Of a stretch of 64,000 nt of DNA, positions 37,339 to 46,962 are shown piece after piece. The stretch covers positions 829,738-893,737 of the forward strand of contig PHBC01000001.1 in the NCBI GenBank assembly GCA_002840505.1. Direction: 5' to 3'. The position numbers and the translations under genes are program-made. The notes beneath the pieces were generated by a model that was not told the DNA's origin, did not search any database, and saw only the letters and a program-made list of their open reading frames with translations. The stretch comes from Deltaproteobacteria bacterium HGW-Deltaproteobacteria-2 (GTDB lineage: Bacteria; Desulfobacterota; Syntrophia; Syntrophales; Smithellaceae). How positions within the stretch are numbered: the first letter of the stretch is position 1; every line of letters starts with the position of its first letter.

Positions 37339-38193
37339 ATGTTAAGTATTTTCAAAAAAACAGTAATGGCAATGGTAGCTTTTTTTCTAATGAGTGGCCT
37401 TGCTTTTGCCGGTTCATCAATTGTTATCAAGGGGTCAACAACGGTTTTGCCGGTTGCCCAAGGGACACTGGAAGCCTTTATGAAAAAAAATCCCCAAATT
37501 CAGATATCTCTTTCTGGTGGCGGCTCTGGCGAAGGCATTAAAGCATTGATTGATAAGACAGCGGATATTGCCACGTCATCCCGCGAAATCAAAAAAGAAG
37601 AAGTTGATCTGGCCAAAACAAAAGGTATGTATGCTGTCGCTCATGTCGTGGCCAATGATGCCATTGTTCCGGTTGTTCATCCTAAAAACAAAGTTAAAAA
37701 TTTATCCATCGATCAGTTAAGCCAGATCTATCAGGGCAAGATAACCAATTGGAAGGAAGTCGGTGGCGATGATCTAAAAATCGTCGTCATTTCGCGAGAC
37801 TCTTCTTCGGGAACTTTTGAGTCATGGGACCATTTCGTCATGAAGAAAGTTAAAGTAACACCTAGAGCGCAGATGCTGGCGTCCAACGGTGCTATAGTTA
37901 CGGCGATTGCCAAGAACCGTTATGCAATCAGTTACCTGGGGATTGGTTATGTCAATAAAAGCGTCAAGGCTTTGCAGGTCAATGGAATACCTGCTTCTGT
38001 GCAGACGGCTATTGCTAAGGAATATCCGCTCTCCCGCGAACTTTATATGTACACGGATGGAGAAGCAAAGGGTGACGTGGCCAAGTATATTGATTTTGTC
38101 AAATCACAGGAAGGACAAAAAATTGTCGTTAAAGAGGGATTTGTTCCTTTGACGGAAACAAAGGGGAAAAAATCAGCTAAAAGCAAAGAATAA
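37339..38193 (+). CDS. pstS: Phosphate ABC transporter, periplasmic binding protein
   Basis: 284 residues. Signal peptide ends at GLAFA. Phosphate-binding signatures: IKGSTTVLPVAQG, SGGGSGEG and ISRDSSSGTFESWDHF. It captures phosphate in the periplasm for PstCAB. The Lys/Ser/Glu-rich end is dispensable-looking. First gene of the operon pstS-arsC-pstC-pstA-pstB-phoU-phoR. SD GGAGGAG before ATG. Confidence 0.93.
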   Translation: MLSIFKKTVMAMVAFFLMSGLAFAGSSIVIKGSTTVLPVAQGTLEAFMKKNPQIQISLSGGGSGEGIKALIDKTADIATSSREIKKEEVDLAKTKGMYAVAHVVANDAIVPVVHPKNKVKNLSIDQLSQIYQGKITNWKEVGGDDLKIVVISRDSSSGTFESWDHFVMKKVKVTPRAQMLASNGAIVTAIAKNRYAISYLGIGYVNKSVKALQVNGIPASVQTAIAKEYPLSRELYMYTDGEAKGDVAKYIDFVKSQEGQKIVVKEGFVPLTETKGKKSAKSKE

Positions 38194-38220
38194 CTAGGTA
38201 CGCTTTTATAGGGTATTGCA

Positions 38221-38643
38221 GTGAAAACAGATTCTGTAAAAAAGATGGTTCTCTTCGTCTGCACACATAATGCTGTCCGTTCACAGATGGCGGAAGCGTT
38301 TTTAAGCAAGATTTACGGAAATCGATACGCGGCCTTTAGTGCCGGTTCCGATCCCGCACAAATTGATCCCCTTGTTGTATCAGTGATGAATGAAATTGGC
38401 ATTGATGTCAGTCATGCCTATTCCAAAGGATTGGATATGTTTAAAGACTATACCTTCGACTACGTGGTGACCGTCTGCGATCAAGCCAGGGAATCCTGTC
38501 CGTATTTTACAGGAGGAAGTTTCCGTATCCATAAAAGTTTTTCCGATCCGTCCATGTTTGATGGACGGCCTGATAACAAAATTAAAGAATATAGAAAAAC
38601 ACGAGATGAAATAAAAACATGGATAGAAAAAGAATTTAAATAA
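38221..38643 (+). CDS. arsC: Arsenate reductase, thioredoxin-coupled LMW-phosphatase type
   Basis: 140 residues from GTG 38221. P-loop CTHNAVRS with Cys14 and Arg20, and the resolving pair Cys86 and Cys93 in VTVCDQARESCP. These are the three catalytic cysteines of the S. aureus-type ArsC. Reduces arsenate to arsenite using thioredoxin. Its place inside the pst operon makes sense: phosphate starvation raises Pst uptake, which also brings in arsenate. An arsenite exporter is not in the window. 27 bp after pstS. Confidence 0.88.
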   Translation: MKTDSVKKMVLFVCTHNAVRSQMAEAFLSKIYGNRYAAFSAGSDPAQIDPLVVSVMNEIGIDVSHAYSKGLDMFKDYTFDYVVTVCDQARESCPYFTGGSFRIHKSFSDPSMFDGRPDNKIKEYRKTRDEIKTWIEKEFK

Positions 38644-38661
38644 GACTCTGAGGAATAAATC

Positions 38662-39549
38662 GTGTCCAGACACATTAAAGAAATTATTATTAAGTACATC
38701 TTTTTCCTGTTTTCGCTGGTGTCCATTGTTGTTTTGGGACTGATTGTTTTTTCGCTTTTTCGGGAAGGACTACCTATATTGGGGAAAGTATCAGTGCGCG
38801 ATTTTATTTTCGGCATGGAGTGGTACCCCACTTATGATCCGCCCTCTTTCGGTATTTTCCCGCTAATCATAGGTTCTTTAATTGTTACATTTATGGCTAC
38901 AATAATTGCTGTGCCATTAGGTGTGCTGGCTGCTATTTATATTTCCGAGATCGCTCCTGCATCCATTAAAGAGATTCTCAAATCGGTTATAGAACTTTTG
39001 GCTGGGTTGCCCTCTGTCGTTCTTGGTTTTTTCGGGATGGTGATTATTGCTCCCTGGCTCCAAGAAACATTTGATCTGCCCACAGGCTTAAATATTATTA
39101 ACGCATCGGTGATTCTGGCCATGATGGCGATACCGACTATTTCCAGTATTTCGGAAGATGCTCTTTATTCCGTTCCCCGTGAGTTCAAAGAGGCGTCTTA
39201 TGCTTTGGGTGCCACTAAATTTGAAACCATTATACAAGTGATCATTCCGTCAGCAATGTCCGGCATTTCTACAGCGGTAATGCTTGGTATGGCGAGAGCC
39301 ATCGGCGAAACGATGGTTGTTTTGATGGTGGCCGGTGGTGCGGCGGCTATTCCCGAGAGTATATTTGATTCAGTTCGTCCTATGCCCGCAAGCATTGCAG
39401 CAGAAATGGGAGAAGCACCTTTTCGGAGTGCTCATTATCAGTCGCTTTTTGCCATCGGTATTGTTTTATTTTTTCTGACATTAACATTTAACCTGATTGC
39501 CGATTATGTCTCCCATAAATTCCGGCAGGTCGGGTCGGGTACATTGTAA
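38662..39549 (+). CDS. pstC: Phosphate ABC transporter permease PstC
   Basis: 295 residues from GTG 38662 with SD GAGGAA. About six membrane helices with the permease EAA-type loop (EASYALGATKFETIIQVIIPSAMSGI), and IELLAGLPSVVLGFFG, typical of PstC/PstA. Works with PstA as the membrane channel. 18 bp after arsC. Confidence 0.92.
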   Translation: MSRHIKEIIIKYIFFLFSLVSIVVLGLIVFSLFREGLPILGKVSVRDFIFGMEWYPTYDPPSFGIFPLIIGSLIVTFMATIIAVPLGVLAAIYISEIAPASIKEILKSVIELLAGLPSVVLGFFGMVIIAPWLQETFDLPTGLNIINASVILAMMAIPTISSISEDALYSVPREFKEASYALGATKFETIIQVIIPSAMSGISTAVMLGMARAIGETMVVLMVAGGAAAIPESIFDSVRPMPASIAAEMGEAPFRSAHYQSLFAIGIVLFFLTLTFNLIADYVSHKFRQVGSGTL

Positions 39550-39560
39550 ACGGAAATAAT

Positions 39561-40439
39561 ATGAATTCGTTAAAAAATAATTCAATGAAGTGGCGCTATT
39601 TTAAACAGGCTCTTTTTTTCGGCACGGTGCGTTTATCGGCATTGATTATTGTTTTGGCCTTGGGCGGCATACTGTTTTATATTATTGTGAACGGTATTGG
39701 TGCAATCAGCTGGGATTTTGTTACCAAAACTCCGACCGATTCCATGACAAAGGGCGGCATCATGCCTGCCATTCTGGGTACGATCTATTTAACCATAGGG
39801 GCCATTGCCGTAGGATTGCCCCTAGGCATTGCCTCAGCAATATATTTGACAGAATATGCCATTCAAAGCAGATTTATACGCTTTATAAAAGTCGGCATCA
39901 ATTGTCTGGCCGGTGTCCCTTCAGTTGTTTTTGGTTTATTCGGGCTGGGTTTTTTCGTTATCTTCATGAAATTCGGTTCGAGTATCTTATCCGGATCTCT
40001 CACTTTGGGTTTTCTGATTCTCCCGACAATTATTGGTGCCGCGGAAGAAGCATTGAAAGCTGTGCCTCAGACTTTTCGAGAGGCATCACTTTCGCTGGGT
40101 GTGTCTAAATGGCAGACAACTTATAGAATTGTTTTACCTAACGCCATGCCTGGAATTCTGACAGGATCTATTTTAGGCATAGGGCGTGCTGCCGGAGAAA
40201 CAGCTCCTATTATGTTTACCGCTGCTGCATATTTTACCACCAAACTGCCCGGTTCTGTTTTTGATGAAGTGATGGCGCTGCCGTATCACATTTATGTATT
40301 GGCAACGGCTGGAACGAATATTGAGGCAACAAGACCTATACAGTTTGGTACAGTACTTGTTTTAGTTGCCGTTGTTCTGGGAATTGATCTGTTTGCGATT
40401 ATTATTCGCAGTTACATGAGAAGAAATAAAAGGTGGTAA
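39561..40439 (+). CDS. pstA: Phosphate ABC transporter permease PstA
   Basis: 292 residues. Family blocks [19 protein letters not shown] and the cytoplasmic loop [26 protein letters not shown], followed by [20 protein letters not shown]. About six membrane helices. Partner of PstC. It ends 2 bp before the pstB start; the pstB SD AAGGTGG lies within its last codons. Confidence 0.92.
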   Translation: MNSLKNNSMKWRYFKQALFFGTVRLSALIIVLALGGILFYIIVNGIGAISWDFVTKTPTDSMTKGGIMPAILGTIYLTIGAIAVGLPLGIASAIYLTEYAIQSRFIRFIKVGINCLAGVPSVVFGLFGLGFFVIFMKFGSSILSGSLTLGFLILPTIIGAAEEALKAVPQTFREASLSLGVSKWQTTYRIVLPNAMPGILTGSILGIGRAAGETAPIMFTAAAYFTTKLPGSVFDEVMALPYHIYVLATAGTNIEATRPIQFGTVLVLVAVVLGIDLFAIIIRSYMRRNKRW

Positions 40440-40441
40440 GA

Positions 40442-41197
40442 ATGGATTCCAGTATTATTAAATTGAATAACGTAAATTTCTATTACGGGCAAAGTCGTGC
40501 CCTGACGAATATTTCGATGAAGTTTGTAAAAAATAAAGTCACGGCTCTTATCGGACCTTCGGGATGCGGCAAATCCACGCTGTTGAGACTTTTGAACCGA
40601 ATGAATGATTTAATTAGCGGGACGAGAGTTGAAGGAGAAATACTTTTTGAAGATAAAAATATCTATGCGCCGGATATTGATCCGGTCGAAATACGCCGAA
40701 AGATTGGGATGGTTTTTCAGAAACCCAATCCCTTTCCCAAAACAATTTACAATAATATTTCCTATGGACCGAAGCTTACAGGCATTGGAACGGGGAATAT
40801 GGATGCTTTGGTCGAGCAGAGCCTGAAACAGGCCGTATTATGGGACGAAGTGAAGGATATTTTAAATAAATCAGCAATGAATCTTTCCGGTGGCCAGCAG
40901 CAGAGGCTTTGTATTGCCCGTGCGTTGGCTATGAAGCCGGACATTTTACTGATGGATGAACCTACTTCTGCGCTTGATCCCATTTCTACAGCGAAAATTG
41001 AAGAGTTGATTGAAGAATTGAAAAAGAACTATACTATAATTATAGTTACTCATAATATGCAGCAGGCGGCCAGGATTTCCGATGAGACAGCGTTCTTTTA
41101 TATAGGAAACTTAGTCGAGTATAATAAGACGGATAAAATATTTACTAATCCGGATATAAAACAGACAGAAGATTATATTACTGGCAGATTCGGGTAA
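40442..41197 (+). CDS. pstB: Phosphate ABC transporter ATP-binding protein
   Basis: 251 residues from ATG 40442, directly after AAGGTGG; an upstream GTG at 40433 lies within this SD and is unlikely. Walker [10 protein letters not shown], signature [16 protein letters not shown], Walker [13 protein letters not shown], and an H-loop in [15 protein letters not shown]. The phosphate-specific [15 protein letters not shown] block identifies PstB. Energises phosphate import. Confidence 0.95.
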   Translation: MDSSIIKLNNVNFYYGQSRALTNISMKFVKNKVTALIGPSGCGKSTLLRLLNRMNDLISGTRVEGEILFEDKNIYAPDIDPVEIRRKIGMVFQKPNPFPKTIYNNISYGPKLTGIGTGNMDALVEQSLKQAVLWDEVKDILNKSAMNLSGGQQQRLCIARALAMKPDILLMDEPTSALDPISTAKIEELIEELKKNYTIIIVTHNMQQAARISDETAFFYIGNLVEYNKTDKIFTNPDIKQTEDYITGRFG

Positions 41198-41218
41198 GGA
41201 TTAACTGGAGGATCAATT

Positions 41219-41917
41219 ATGGAAGAAAAACGACATACCAGTTTGCATTATGAAAAAGAATTGCAGGAAATAAAGAATAATCTGATTTATCTTGGCGCTG
41301 TAACGGAAAAAGCTATTCAGAATGCGATGAAATCTCTGTCGGAAAGAAACTCCAACATGGCGCGTAAGGTTATCAAAGACGATGATGAAATTGATAAAAT
41401 GGATGCGGATATAGAAGAACGGTGTATAAGAATACTTGCTTTGCGTCAGCCCACGGCGATAGATTTAAGATTTATTACAACAGCGATAAAAATTACAGGA
41501 CATCTGGAAAGAATCGGCGATATGGCAGTTAACATCGCGGAAAAAGCCATTCAGCTCAATGAAGAACCGATACTGAAGCCATATATTGATTTGCCGCGTA
41601 TGGCTGACCTCGTTGGAGAAATGATCAAAGACTCTTTGGATAGTTTTATCAGAAATGATTTAAATATGGCCGATAAAGTCCGGCGGACGGAACAGGTCAC
41701 CGATGATCTCAACGAACAAATCTTCCGCGAACTTCTGACATTTATGATGGAGGATTCCAAAACTATTCATCGGGCTTTAATGATTATGCAGGTATCAAAA
41801 AATTTGGAGCGTATTGCCGATCACACTAAAGGCATTGCGGATATGGTCACTTATATGGTTACCGGTGAAAACGTAAGACACCAAACTTCAATCATCAGCG
41901 GCGAGGAATCAGCTTGA
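41219..41917 (+). CDS. phoU: Phosphate signalling regulator PhoU
   Basis: 232 residues, two PhoU repeats of three-helix type with metal-binding E/D patterns (HLERIGDMAVNIAEKA and NLERIADHTKGIADMVTYM). Connects the Pst transporter to the PhoR kinase and represses the Pho response when phosphate is high. SD GGAGG before ATG. phoR begins inside its stop codon (TTGA overlap at 41914). Confidence 0.93.
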   Translation: MEEKRHTSLHYEKELQEIKNNLIYLGAVTEKAIQNAMKSLSERNSNMARKVIKDDDEIDKMDADIEERCIRILALRQPTAIDLRFITTAIKITGHLERIGDMAVNIAEKAIQLNEEPILKPYIDLPRMADLVGEMIKDSLDSFIRNDLNMADKVRRTEQVTDDLNEQIFRELLTFMMEDSKTIHRALMIMQVSKNLERIADHTKGIADMVTYMVTGENVRHQTSIISGEESA

Positions 41918-43659
41918 AAAAAAATCTTTTTTACAAAATATTTTTTAGCTACCTTGTCATAATATGTATATCTTTTTTTCTTTTAGATGTTTTCATGCGT
42001 AACGAGGTAAGGGAGGTACTTACTGCCAAAATTGAAACGGAATTATTTTCCTATGCTCAGCTTATTGACCTGAGCTCTCCCCGGAAAATATCAAATCAGT
42101 TGGAGCAAGTTGCGAAAATATCGAATTCCAGAGTTACTTTGATTGACGCTCAAGGAAATGTTTTTGCTGATTCAGAAAAAGACATTGCCAACCTGGAAAA
42201 TCATTTTAACCGCCCGGAATTGCAGGAAGCGAGACTGCGGGGCAAAGGTAAGTCGGTGCGATTTAGTAATTCGCTGGGCATTGATATGCTATACGTAGCC
42301 GTTACAATCAAAGATGGGGCAAGAACTACCGGTTATGTTCGTCTGGCACGTCCTCTACATGATGTGCAGAATGTGATCGACAAAGTATATCAATATATTC
42401 TTCTCTCACTATTCATAGTGGCAATTATTTCGCTCATGATTGCGCTGTTCTTTTCTTACCGCCTGGCTGCGCCAATTAGATCTATGGAAAAATTTACCGA
42501 AAGATTACGGCAGGGAGAGCAGGTTGGAACAATTATTTTAGATACAGCAGATGAAACCAAAACACTGGCCGATAATATTAATTTTCTTGTTGAAGAACTG
42601 AAAAACAAAATCAGAACTGCCAATGAGGAGAAAAGTAAATTAATGACGGCCTTTACCAGCATAAACGAAGGCGTCTTAATTATTAATGAGCAAAACATAA
42701 TAGAGTTTGTCAGTCCCGTTCTAAATAATATGTTGGCTGTTCAATACGATGACGTATACGGAAAGACACTAATGGAAGCTTTTCGCAATATTGATTTACA
42801 AAAATCTTTTTTGGAATTTAAAGAAGCACACACAAATGTGTCTCGAGAAATTACTATGGGTACTGTAGAACCGATTATCTTAAGTGTCAGCATATCAACG
42901 GTTCATGGCCATCCCGATGAAGAAAAAACTATGATTGTCTTTCACGACGTAACCAGGCTTAAAAAGCTTGAACAAATACGAGTTGATTTTGTAGCCAATG
43001 TTACTCACGAGATCAAGACACCACTTACGGCGATAATTGGATATTTAGATACAATCAAAGACGGCGCAATAAATAATATTGAGGAAACAAAAAGATTTAT
43101 TGATGTAATTTTAAAACAAGCCGAAAGACTTAATCGCCTCGTTGAAGATCTGCTGACAATATCAAATATTGAAATGAAAGAAACAAAGCTTAATTTCGAA
43201 AGTGTCTCCTTAAATGCAGCTTTAACTAATGTTATTTCTCTGGTGGAAGCCAAAGCGAAGTTAAAAAATATTACTATTCAAAACGATGTGAGCGAAAATA
43301 TTGCTCAAATCAAAGCTGACAAAGATAAGCTTACGCAAATATTTGTCAATGTTTTAGATAATGCGGTTAAATTTACACCGGAGTCGGGCACTGTCGTCAT
43401 CAAAACTGATGAAGCTGGTGCTTATACAGTAGTATCGATTAGTGACACGGGTATCGGTGTGCCCAAAGATGAAATTCAACGGTTAGGAGAACGTTTTTAT
43501 CGAGTGGATAGATCTCGTTCGCGCGATTTGGGCGGAACCGGGCTGGGACTATCAATTGTTAAGCATCTTATGATAGCACACGAAGGCAAGATGGAAATCG
43601 AAAGTCAATTGGGTCGCGGCACAAAAGTGTCTTTATTTTTCCCCATAGTAAAAGGATAA
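41914..43659 (+). CDS. phoR: PhoR-type sensor histidine kinase
   Basis: 581 residues from TTG 41914, which overlaps the phoU stop by 4 bp. TM1 ~7-28, extracytoplasmic domain ~30-155, TM2 ~160-185, HAMP ~186-235, PAS ~240-350, HisKA with His365 in VTHEIKTPLTAIIGYL, and HATPase with DKDKLTQIFVNVLDNAVKF, VSISDTGIGVP and GLGLSIVKHL. The large extracytoplasmic domain makes it the longer PhoR form found in Bacillus and Desulfobacterota. Phosphorylates PhoB at low phosphate under control of PhoU-Pst. Located at the operon end, apart from phoB. Confidence 0.9.
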   Translation: MKKNLFYKIFFSYLVIICISFFLLDVFMRNEVREVLTAKIETELFSYAQLIDLSSPRKISNQLEQVAKISNSRVTLIDAQGNVFADSEKDIANLENHFNRPELQEARLRGKGKSVRFSNSLGIDMLYVAVTIKDGARTTGYVRLARPLHDVQNVIDKVYQYILLSLFIVAIISLMIALFFSYRLAAPIRSMEKFTERLRQGEQVGTIILDTADETKTLADNINFLVEELKNKIRTANEEKSKLMTAFTSINEGVLIINEQNIIEFVSPVLNNMLAVQYDDVYGKTLMEAFRNIDLQKSFLEFKEAHTNVSREITMGTVEPIILSVSISTVHGHPDEEKTMIVFHDVTRLKKLEQIRVDFVANVTHEIKTPLTAIIGYLDTIKDGAINNIEETKRFIDVILKQAERLNRLVEDLLTISNIEMKETKLNFESVSLNAALTNVISLVEAKAKLKNITIQNDVSENIAQIKADKDKLTQIFVNVLDNAVKFTPESGTVVIKTDEAGAYTVVSISDTGIGVPKDEIQRLGERFYRVDRSRSRDLGGTGLGLSIVKHLMIAHEGKMEIESQLGRGTKVSLFFPIVKG

Positions 43660-43673
43660 AAATGGAATGGGGT

Positions 43674-44051
43674 TCACCGGTTTTTCTTTTCATCAATATC
43701 ACCCGGATACATCATGGCCTCCGGTCCCCGCTCGCGTGTGCGGACGCGAATGACATCCTCGACAGGCGTAACAAAAATAATGCCGTCGCCCGTCTCGCCC
43801 GTATAAGCCGATTTCAGAATCGCTTCAATCGCAGCGTCAAGGTTGCGTTTGTTCAAAACAATATTAATTTGTATCTTGGGAAGCATGTTGACCTGATAGG
43901 TTCCGGCGCGTCCGACCAGCTGAATCCCTCCCTGGCGTCCATGACCGCGCACCTCAAACATATTCATGCCCACAATGCCTATCTCATTAAGGGCTTCCCG
44001 GACATCGTTTACTTTATCTTCGCGAATAATTGCTTCGATTTTTTTCAGCAT
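43674..44051 (-). CDS. glnB: PII protein (GlnB type), divergent ligand site
   Basis: 125 residues. GHGRQGGIQLVGRAGTYQVNMLPK aligns so that the Tyr51 equivalent (Tyr52) is kept while Tyr46 is Gly. TGETGDGIIFV has Ile at the Lys90 position. The C-terminus GPEAMMYPGDIDEKKNR is longer than usual. It is thus complementary in its losses to the PII at 33983. Second gene of a minus-strand amt-glnB pair (42-bp gap) and probably gates that Amt. Its stop lies 14 bp from the convergent phoR stop. Confidence 0.88.
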   Translation of the reverse strand: MLKKIEAIIREDKVNDVREALNEIGIVGMNMFEVRGHGRQGGIQLVGRAGTYQVNMLPKIQINIVLNKRNLDAAIEAILKSAYTGETGDGIIFVTPVEDVIRVRTRERGPEAMMYPGDIDEKKNR

Positions 44052-44093
44052 GGCAAAATCTCCAATGTATAAAAGCTGTAACTGTTATGTTGT

Positions 44094-45320
44094 CTATGAG
44101 TATGATCTTTCTCCATGGGAACTGATATCCAGCCCCACTTCTTCTTCCATCGGGCTTACCCGCAATCCGATGCTCATGTTCAACGCCTTGGCCAGCACAT
44201 AGGTCATACCGAAGGAAAAAGCGATGGTGACGATGACAGCAATGATCTGAATAGCAAGCTGGCTGGGATTACCAAAAAATAACCCGTTGGCTCCATCGGC
44301 GTTAACGGCTACTGTAGCGAATAAACCCGTGGCAATGGTGCCCCAGGTGCTGGCCATGCCGTGACAAGCCCAGACATCAAGCGATTCGTCCAGTTTGCGT
44401 CGATCCCGGAAACGCATAGTATAATAAGAAAGAGGCGCGGCTACGGCCCCGATAATCATAGCAGCCAAAGGTGTAATATAACCGCAAGCCGGTGTCACCG
44501 CCGCCAGGCCGACAACCATTCCTGTGGCGATCCCCAGGGTGCTGGGTCTGCCGTCCAACCAGGAGAGCAGCATCCAGACCAGACCGGCGGTTGCCGCTGA
44601 GGTGTTGGTCGTCACTAAAGCATTTACCGCCACACCATTTGCCCCGAGAGCACTGCCTGCGTTAAAGCCGAACCAACCGACCCACAGCAATCCGGTTCCC
44701 AAAACCGTTAGCGGAATATTGTTCGGTTCCATCGGAACATTACTGTAGCCTTTGCGCGGACCGATAACTAAAGCAAACGCTAATGCGGAAAATCCGGCAG
44801 CAATATGCACAACCGTCCCGCCGGCAAAATCGAGAACGCCCATTTCCTTTAGCCAGCCACCTTGTCCCCAGACCCAGTGGCAAAGAGGATCATATACCAG
44901 CGTCGCCCAGAGAAGACTGAAAAGCAGAAAACTCTTGAATTTGACCCGCTCCACGAAAGCACCTGTAATCAACGCAGGCGTAATGACAGCAAACATCATC
45001 TGAAAAGATGCGAAAAGTTCATGAGGAATGGTTTTAGCGTAGGCGGTGTTCGGCTCGGCGCCGACTCCCTGAAAACCCAGGAAATTCAATCCACCGATCA
45101 ATCCACCGATGTCCGAACCGAAGGAAAGAGAATATCCGTAAAGCACCCACTGCACTCCGATCAGGGACATGAAGATATAGCTCAAAGTTAAAGTGGAGAG
45201 CACATTTTTTCTCCTCACCATACCTCCATAAAAAAACGCCAGAGCCGGCGTCATCAAAAGAACAAGAGAACAACACACTAATATCCAGGCCGTATCGCCT
45301 GCACTGATTTGCGCACCCAT
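44094..45320 (-). CDS. amtB: Ammonium transporter, second copy
   Basis: 408 residues, start ATG 45320 with SD GGGAGGAA. Amt signatures ALAFFYGGMVRRKN, HWVWGQGGWLKEMGVLDFAGGTVVH and VGWFGFNAGSALGANG, but the histidine loop reads DVWACHGMASTWG, different from DAFGVHGVGGAVG in the first copy. C-terminal GLRVSPMEEEVGLDISSHGERSYS. Transports ammonium; gated by the PII encoded downstream. Own sigma-54 promoter at 45356-45373. The two Amts are clearly paralogues and not a recent duplication. Confidence 0.92.
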   Translation of the reverse strand: MGAQISAGDTAWILVCCSLVLLMTPALAFFYGGMVRRKNVLSTLTLSYIFMSLIGVQWVLYGYSLSFGSDIGGLIGGLNFLGFQGVGAEPNTAYAKTIPHELFASFQMMFAVITPALITGAFVERVKFKSFLLFSLLWATLVYDPLCHWVWGQGGWLKEMGVLDFAGGTVVHIAAGFSALAFALVIGPRKGYSNVPMEPNNIPLTVLGTGLLWVGWFGFNAGSALGANGVAVNALVTTNTSAATAGLVWMLLSWLDGRPSTLGIATGMVVGLAAVTPACGYITPLAAMIIGAVAAPLSYYTMRFRDRRKLDESLDVWACHGMASTWGTIATGLFATVAVNADGANGLFFGNPSQLAIQIIAVIVTIAFSFGMTYVLAKALNMSIGLRVSPMEEEVGLDISSHGERSYS

Positions 45321-45355
45321 TATATTCCTCCCATCTATATAATGGGATTACGTAA

Positions 45356-45373
45356 CAGCAATTATCCTGCCAT
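45356..45373 (-). promoter_or_regulatory. Sigma-54 promoter of the second amt-glnB pair
   Basis: On the minus strand ATGGCAGGATAATTGCTG: GG (45371-45370) and GC (45359-45358) 10 bp apart. The expected start site is near 45346, giving a leader of about 26 nt to ATG 45320. Confidence 0.75.
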
Positions 45374-45541
45374 AATATATTAGCTATTAAATACAGCTGG
45401 TTATGAAATTTACAAAAAGGCGGAAGGGCGCATATTTGTGCAGCTTGAAAAATGATGAAACATAATTGTACCGATTTATTTAGCTAGTATAACAGAGTTT
45501 TCTATGTTCCCGCCTGCACAGGAATTGCTAGAACAATAGGG

Positions 45542-46204
45542 CTACTTTTTCAACAAATCCAGCCGCTCTTTGATTCCCTTTGCTTTGACCGTTTCACCGC
45601 GATCTAGATAATATTTTTGCAGTTTGGTTAAATACGCCCAAAGAGGTCGCCTCCATCCGTTCTCGGCGGAAGTATTGATGGCTGATTGTAAAATTTTTTC
45701 ATCATAAGATAGATACTTTACCAAGATTCCGCAGGCAATTAAACGGGAAAGGGGATCACTAATGGATTTAATTTCCCCAACAGCTTTTGCCATATCTTTG
45801 CTTCTGGCAGCCTTTATAAAACCGCTATAGTTGGAAGGAAGAAGATTATCTTTTACCGCAGCAAAGCTTCCTTTTAAAAAGGAATAATAGGCAAAATTGG
45901 ATTCATTGGGCTGGAGGTTATTAATATGAATAAATTCACTATCGTCAAATTCTTCCAACGCCGCCGTGTGCAAAGCATATTTGGTCAAATAAATTCTGGC
46001 TAAAAGATTTAAATCGTTACCATCAGACAAGGCTTGTTTTGCTTTGTAAAAATGAGGCTCAGATGCACCTTCTTTGCCGTTTAAAAAATTAGTTTTGTAG
46101 TTTTCGAAATTTCGGAAAGCCACATCTTTCCAATCAGGAAGCTGTTGTGTCGATCCGCAAGCGCAAATAAATACCAACAATACCAGGATTAAATATTTTC
46201 TCAT
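45542..46204 (-). CDS. Lipoprotein of an MCE/Mla operon
   Basis: 220 residues. Lipobox at the N-terminus (LVFICAC, lipid-modified Cys about residue 16 after the cleavage site). The mature part is predicted all-helical, with TPR-like or repeat character (for example DLNLLARIYLTKYALHTAALEEF). It overlaps the mlaD stop by 4 bp (46201-46204) as the last gene of mlaE-half ATPase-mlaD-lipoprotein. It occupies the place of an outer-membrane lipid-transport component, but its sequence is not MlaA or MlaC. Role unknown. Confidence 0.65.
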   Translation of the reverse strand: MRKYLILVLLVFICACGSTQQLPDWKDVAFRNFENYKTNFLNGKEGASEPHFYKAKQALSDGNDLNLLARIYLTKYALHTAALEEFDDSEFIHINNLQPNESNFAYYSFLKGSFAAVKDNLLPSNYSGFIKAARSKDMAKAVGEIKSISDPLSRLIACGILVKYLSYDEKILQSAINTSAENGWRRPLWAYLTKLQKYYLDRGETVKAKGIKERLDLLKK

Positions 46205-46962
46205 GGCAATTTAATCTCCGGTTCTTTTTTCGTGGAAATGATCGAATCAACTCCTCTAGCCACACCTTCCACGGCTTTAAGCGTATCGTCTACATTCGAG
46301 CGCAGTATACCAATATCTTTCAAGCCGTCCGAAGCATCTGTGCTTATTTTATTGATGTTATCCACGGTGGGATTTATTTTTTCCAGTTTTCCATTAACAT
46401 CCTTGAGTATTTTATTAAACTGCGGCATTGTGCCCTCCTTGCCGAATACCTGCACATCGGCTTTCCCCGCCATAACATCAACTTTACTGCTTATTCGTTC
46501 CAGATTTTCCGCGATCTGAGTTATTTTGTCCAGCAAGGGCTGCACCTTTTCAATCGAGTCATTGATGTCATTAACTGTTTGCACTTCCGGAATTTTGCCT
46601 TCCGGCAACGGTTCGCTATTTAAATTATCAGTTGTCACGACAACGCGCGCGGTACCGATCAACGAGCGGTAAAGCGTAAAAGTACTATCTTTTCTGATCC
46701 ATTTTACATGTTTTTGAGGAATTTTAATTTTAATTAGCACGATACCTTTATTGTTGAGCTCCAGCTTCTGAACCTTACCGATAGTAAATCCTGAAAATTC
46801 AACCGGCATACCTTCTGTAAATCCGTCACCCGACCGGGAAGCAAGTGTAAAAGTGTCATGTCTGGTAAAAAATCCTTTTTCCTGTGCCAGATAAAGAAGA
46901 GCCAGACAAATTATAATTGCCGTGCAAACGATAAACAAACCAACTTTAATTTCTCTTTTCAT
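46201..46962 (-). CDS. mlaD: MCE-domain protein (MlaD-like)
   Basis: 253 residues. N-terminal membrane anchor (~residues 7-25), then an MCE domain (~35-115) with GDGFTEGMPVEFSGFTIGKVQKLEL, and a long helical, coiled-coil C-terminal region (NDINDSIEKVQPLLDKITQIAENLERI). It forms a hexameric lipid tunnel with the MlaE permease in the inner membrane. Overlaps its upstream and downstream neighbours by 4 bp each, a tight operon. Confidence 0.85.
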   Translation of the reverse strand: MKREIKVGLFIVCTAIIICLALLYLAQEKGFFTRHDTFTLASRSGDGFTEGMPVEFSGFTIGKVQKLELNNKGIVLIKIKIPQKHVKWIRKDSTFTLYRSLIGTARVVVTTDNLNSEPLPEGKIPEVQTVNDINDSIEKVQPLLDKITQIAENLERISSKVDVMAGKADVQVFGKEGTMPQFNKILKDVNGKLEKINPTVDNINKISTDASDGLKDIGILRSNVDDTLKAVEGVARGVDSIISTKKEPEIKLP

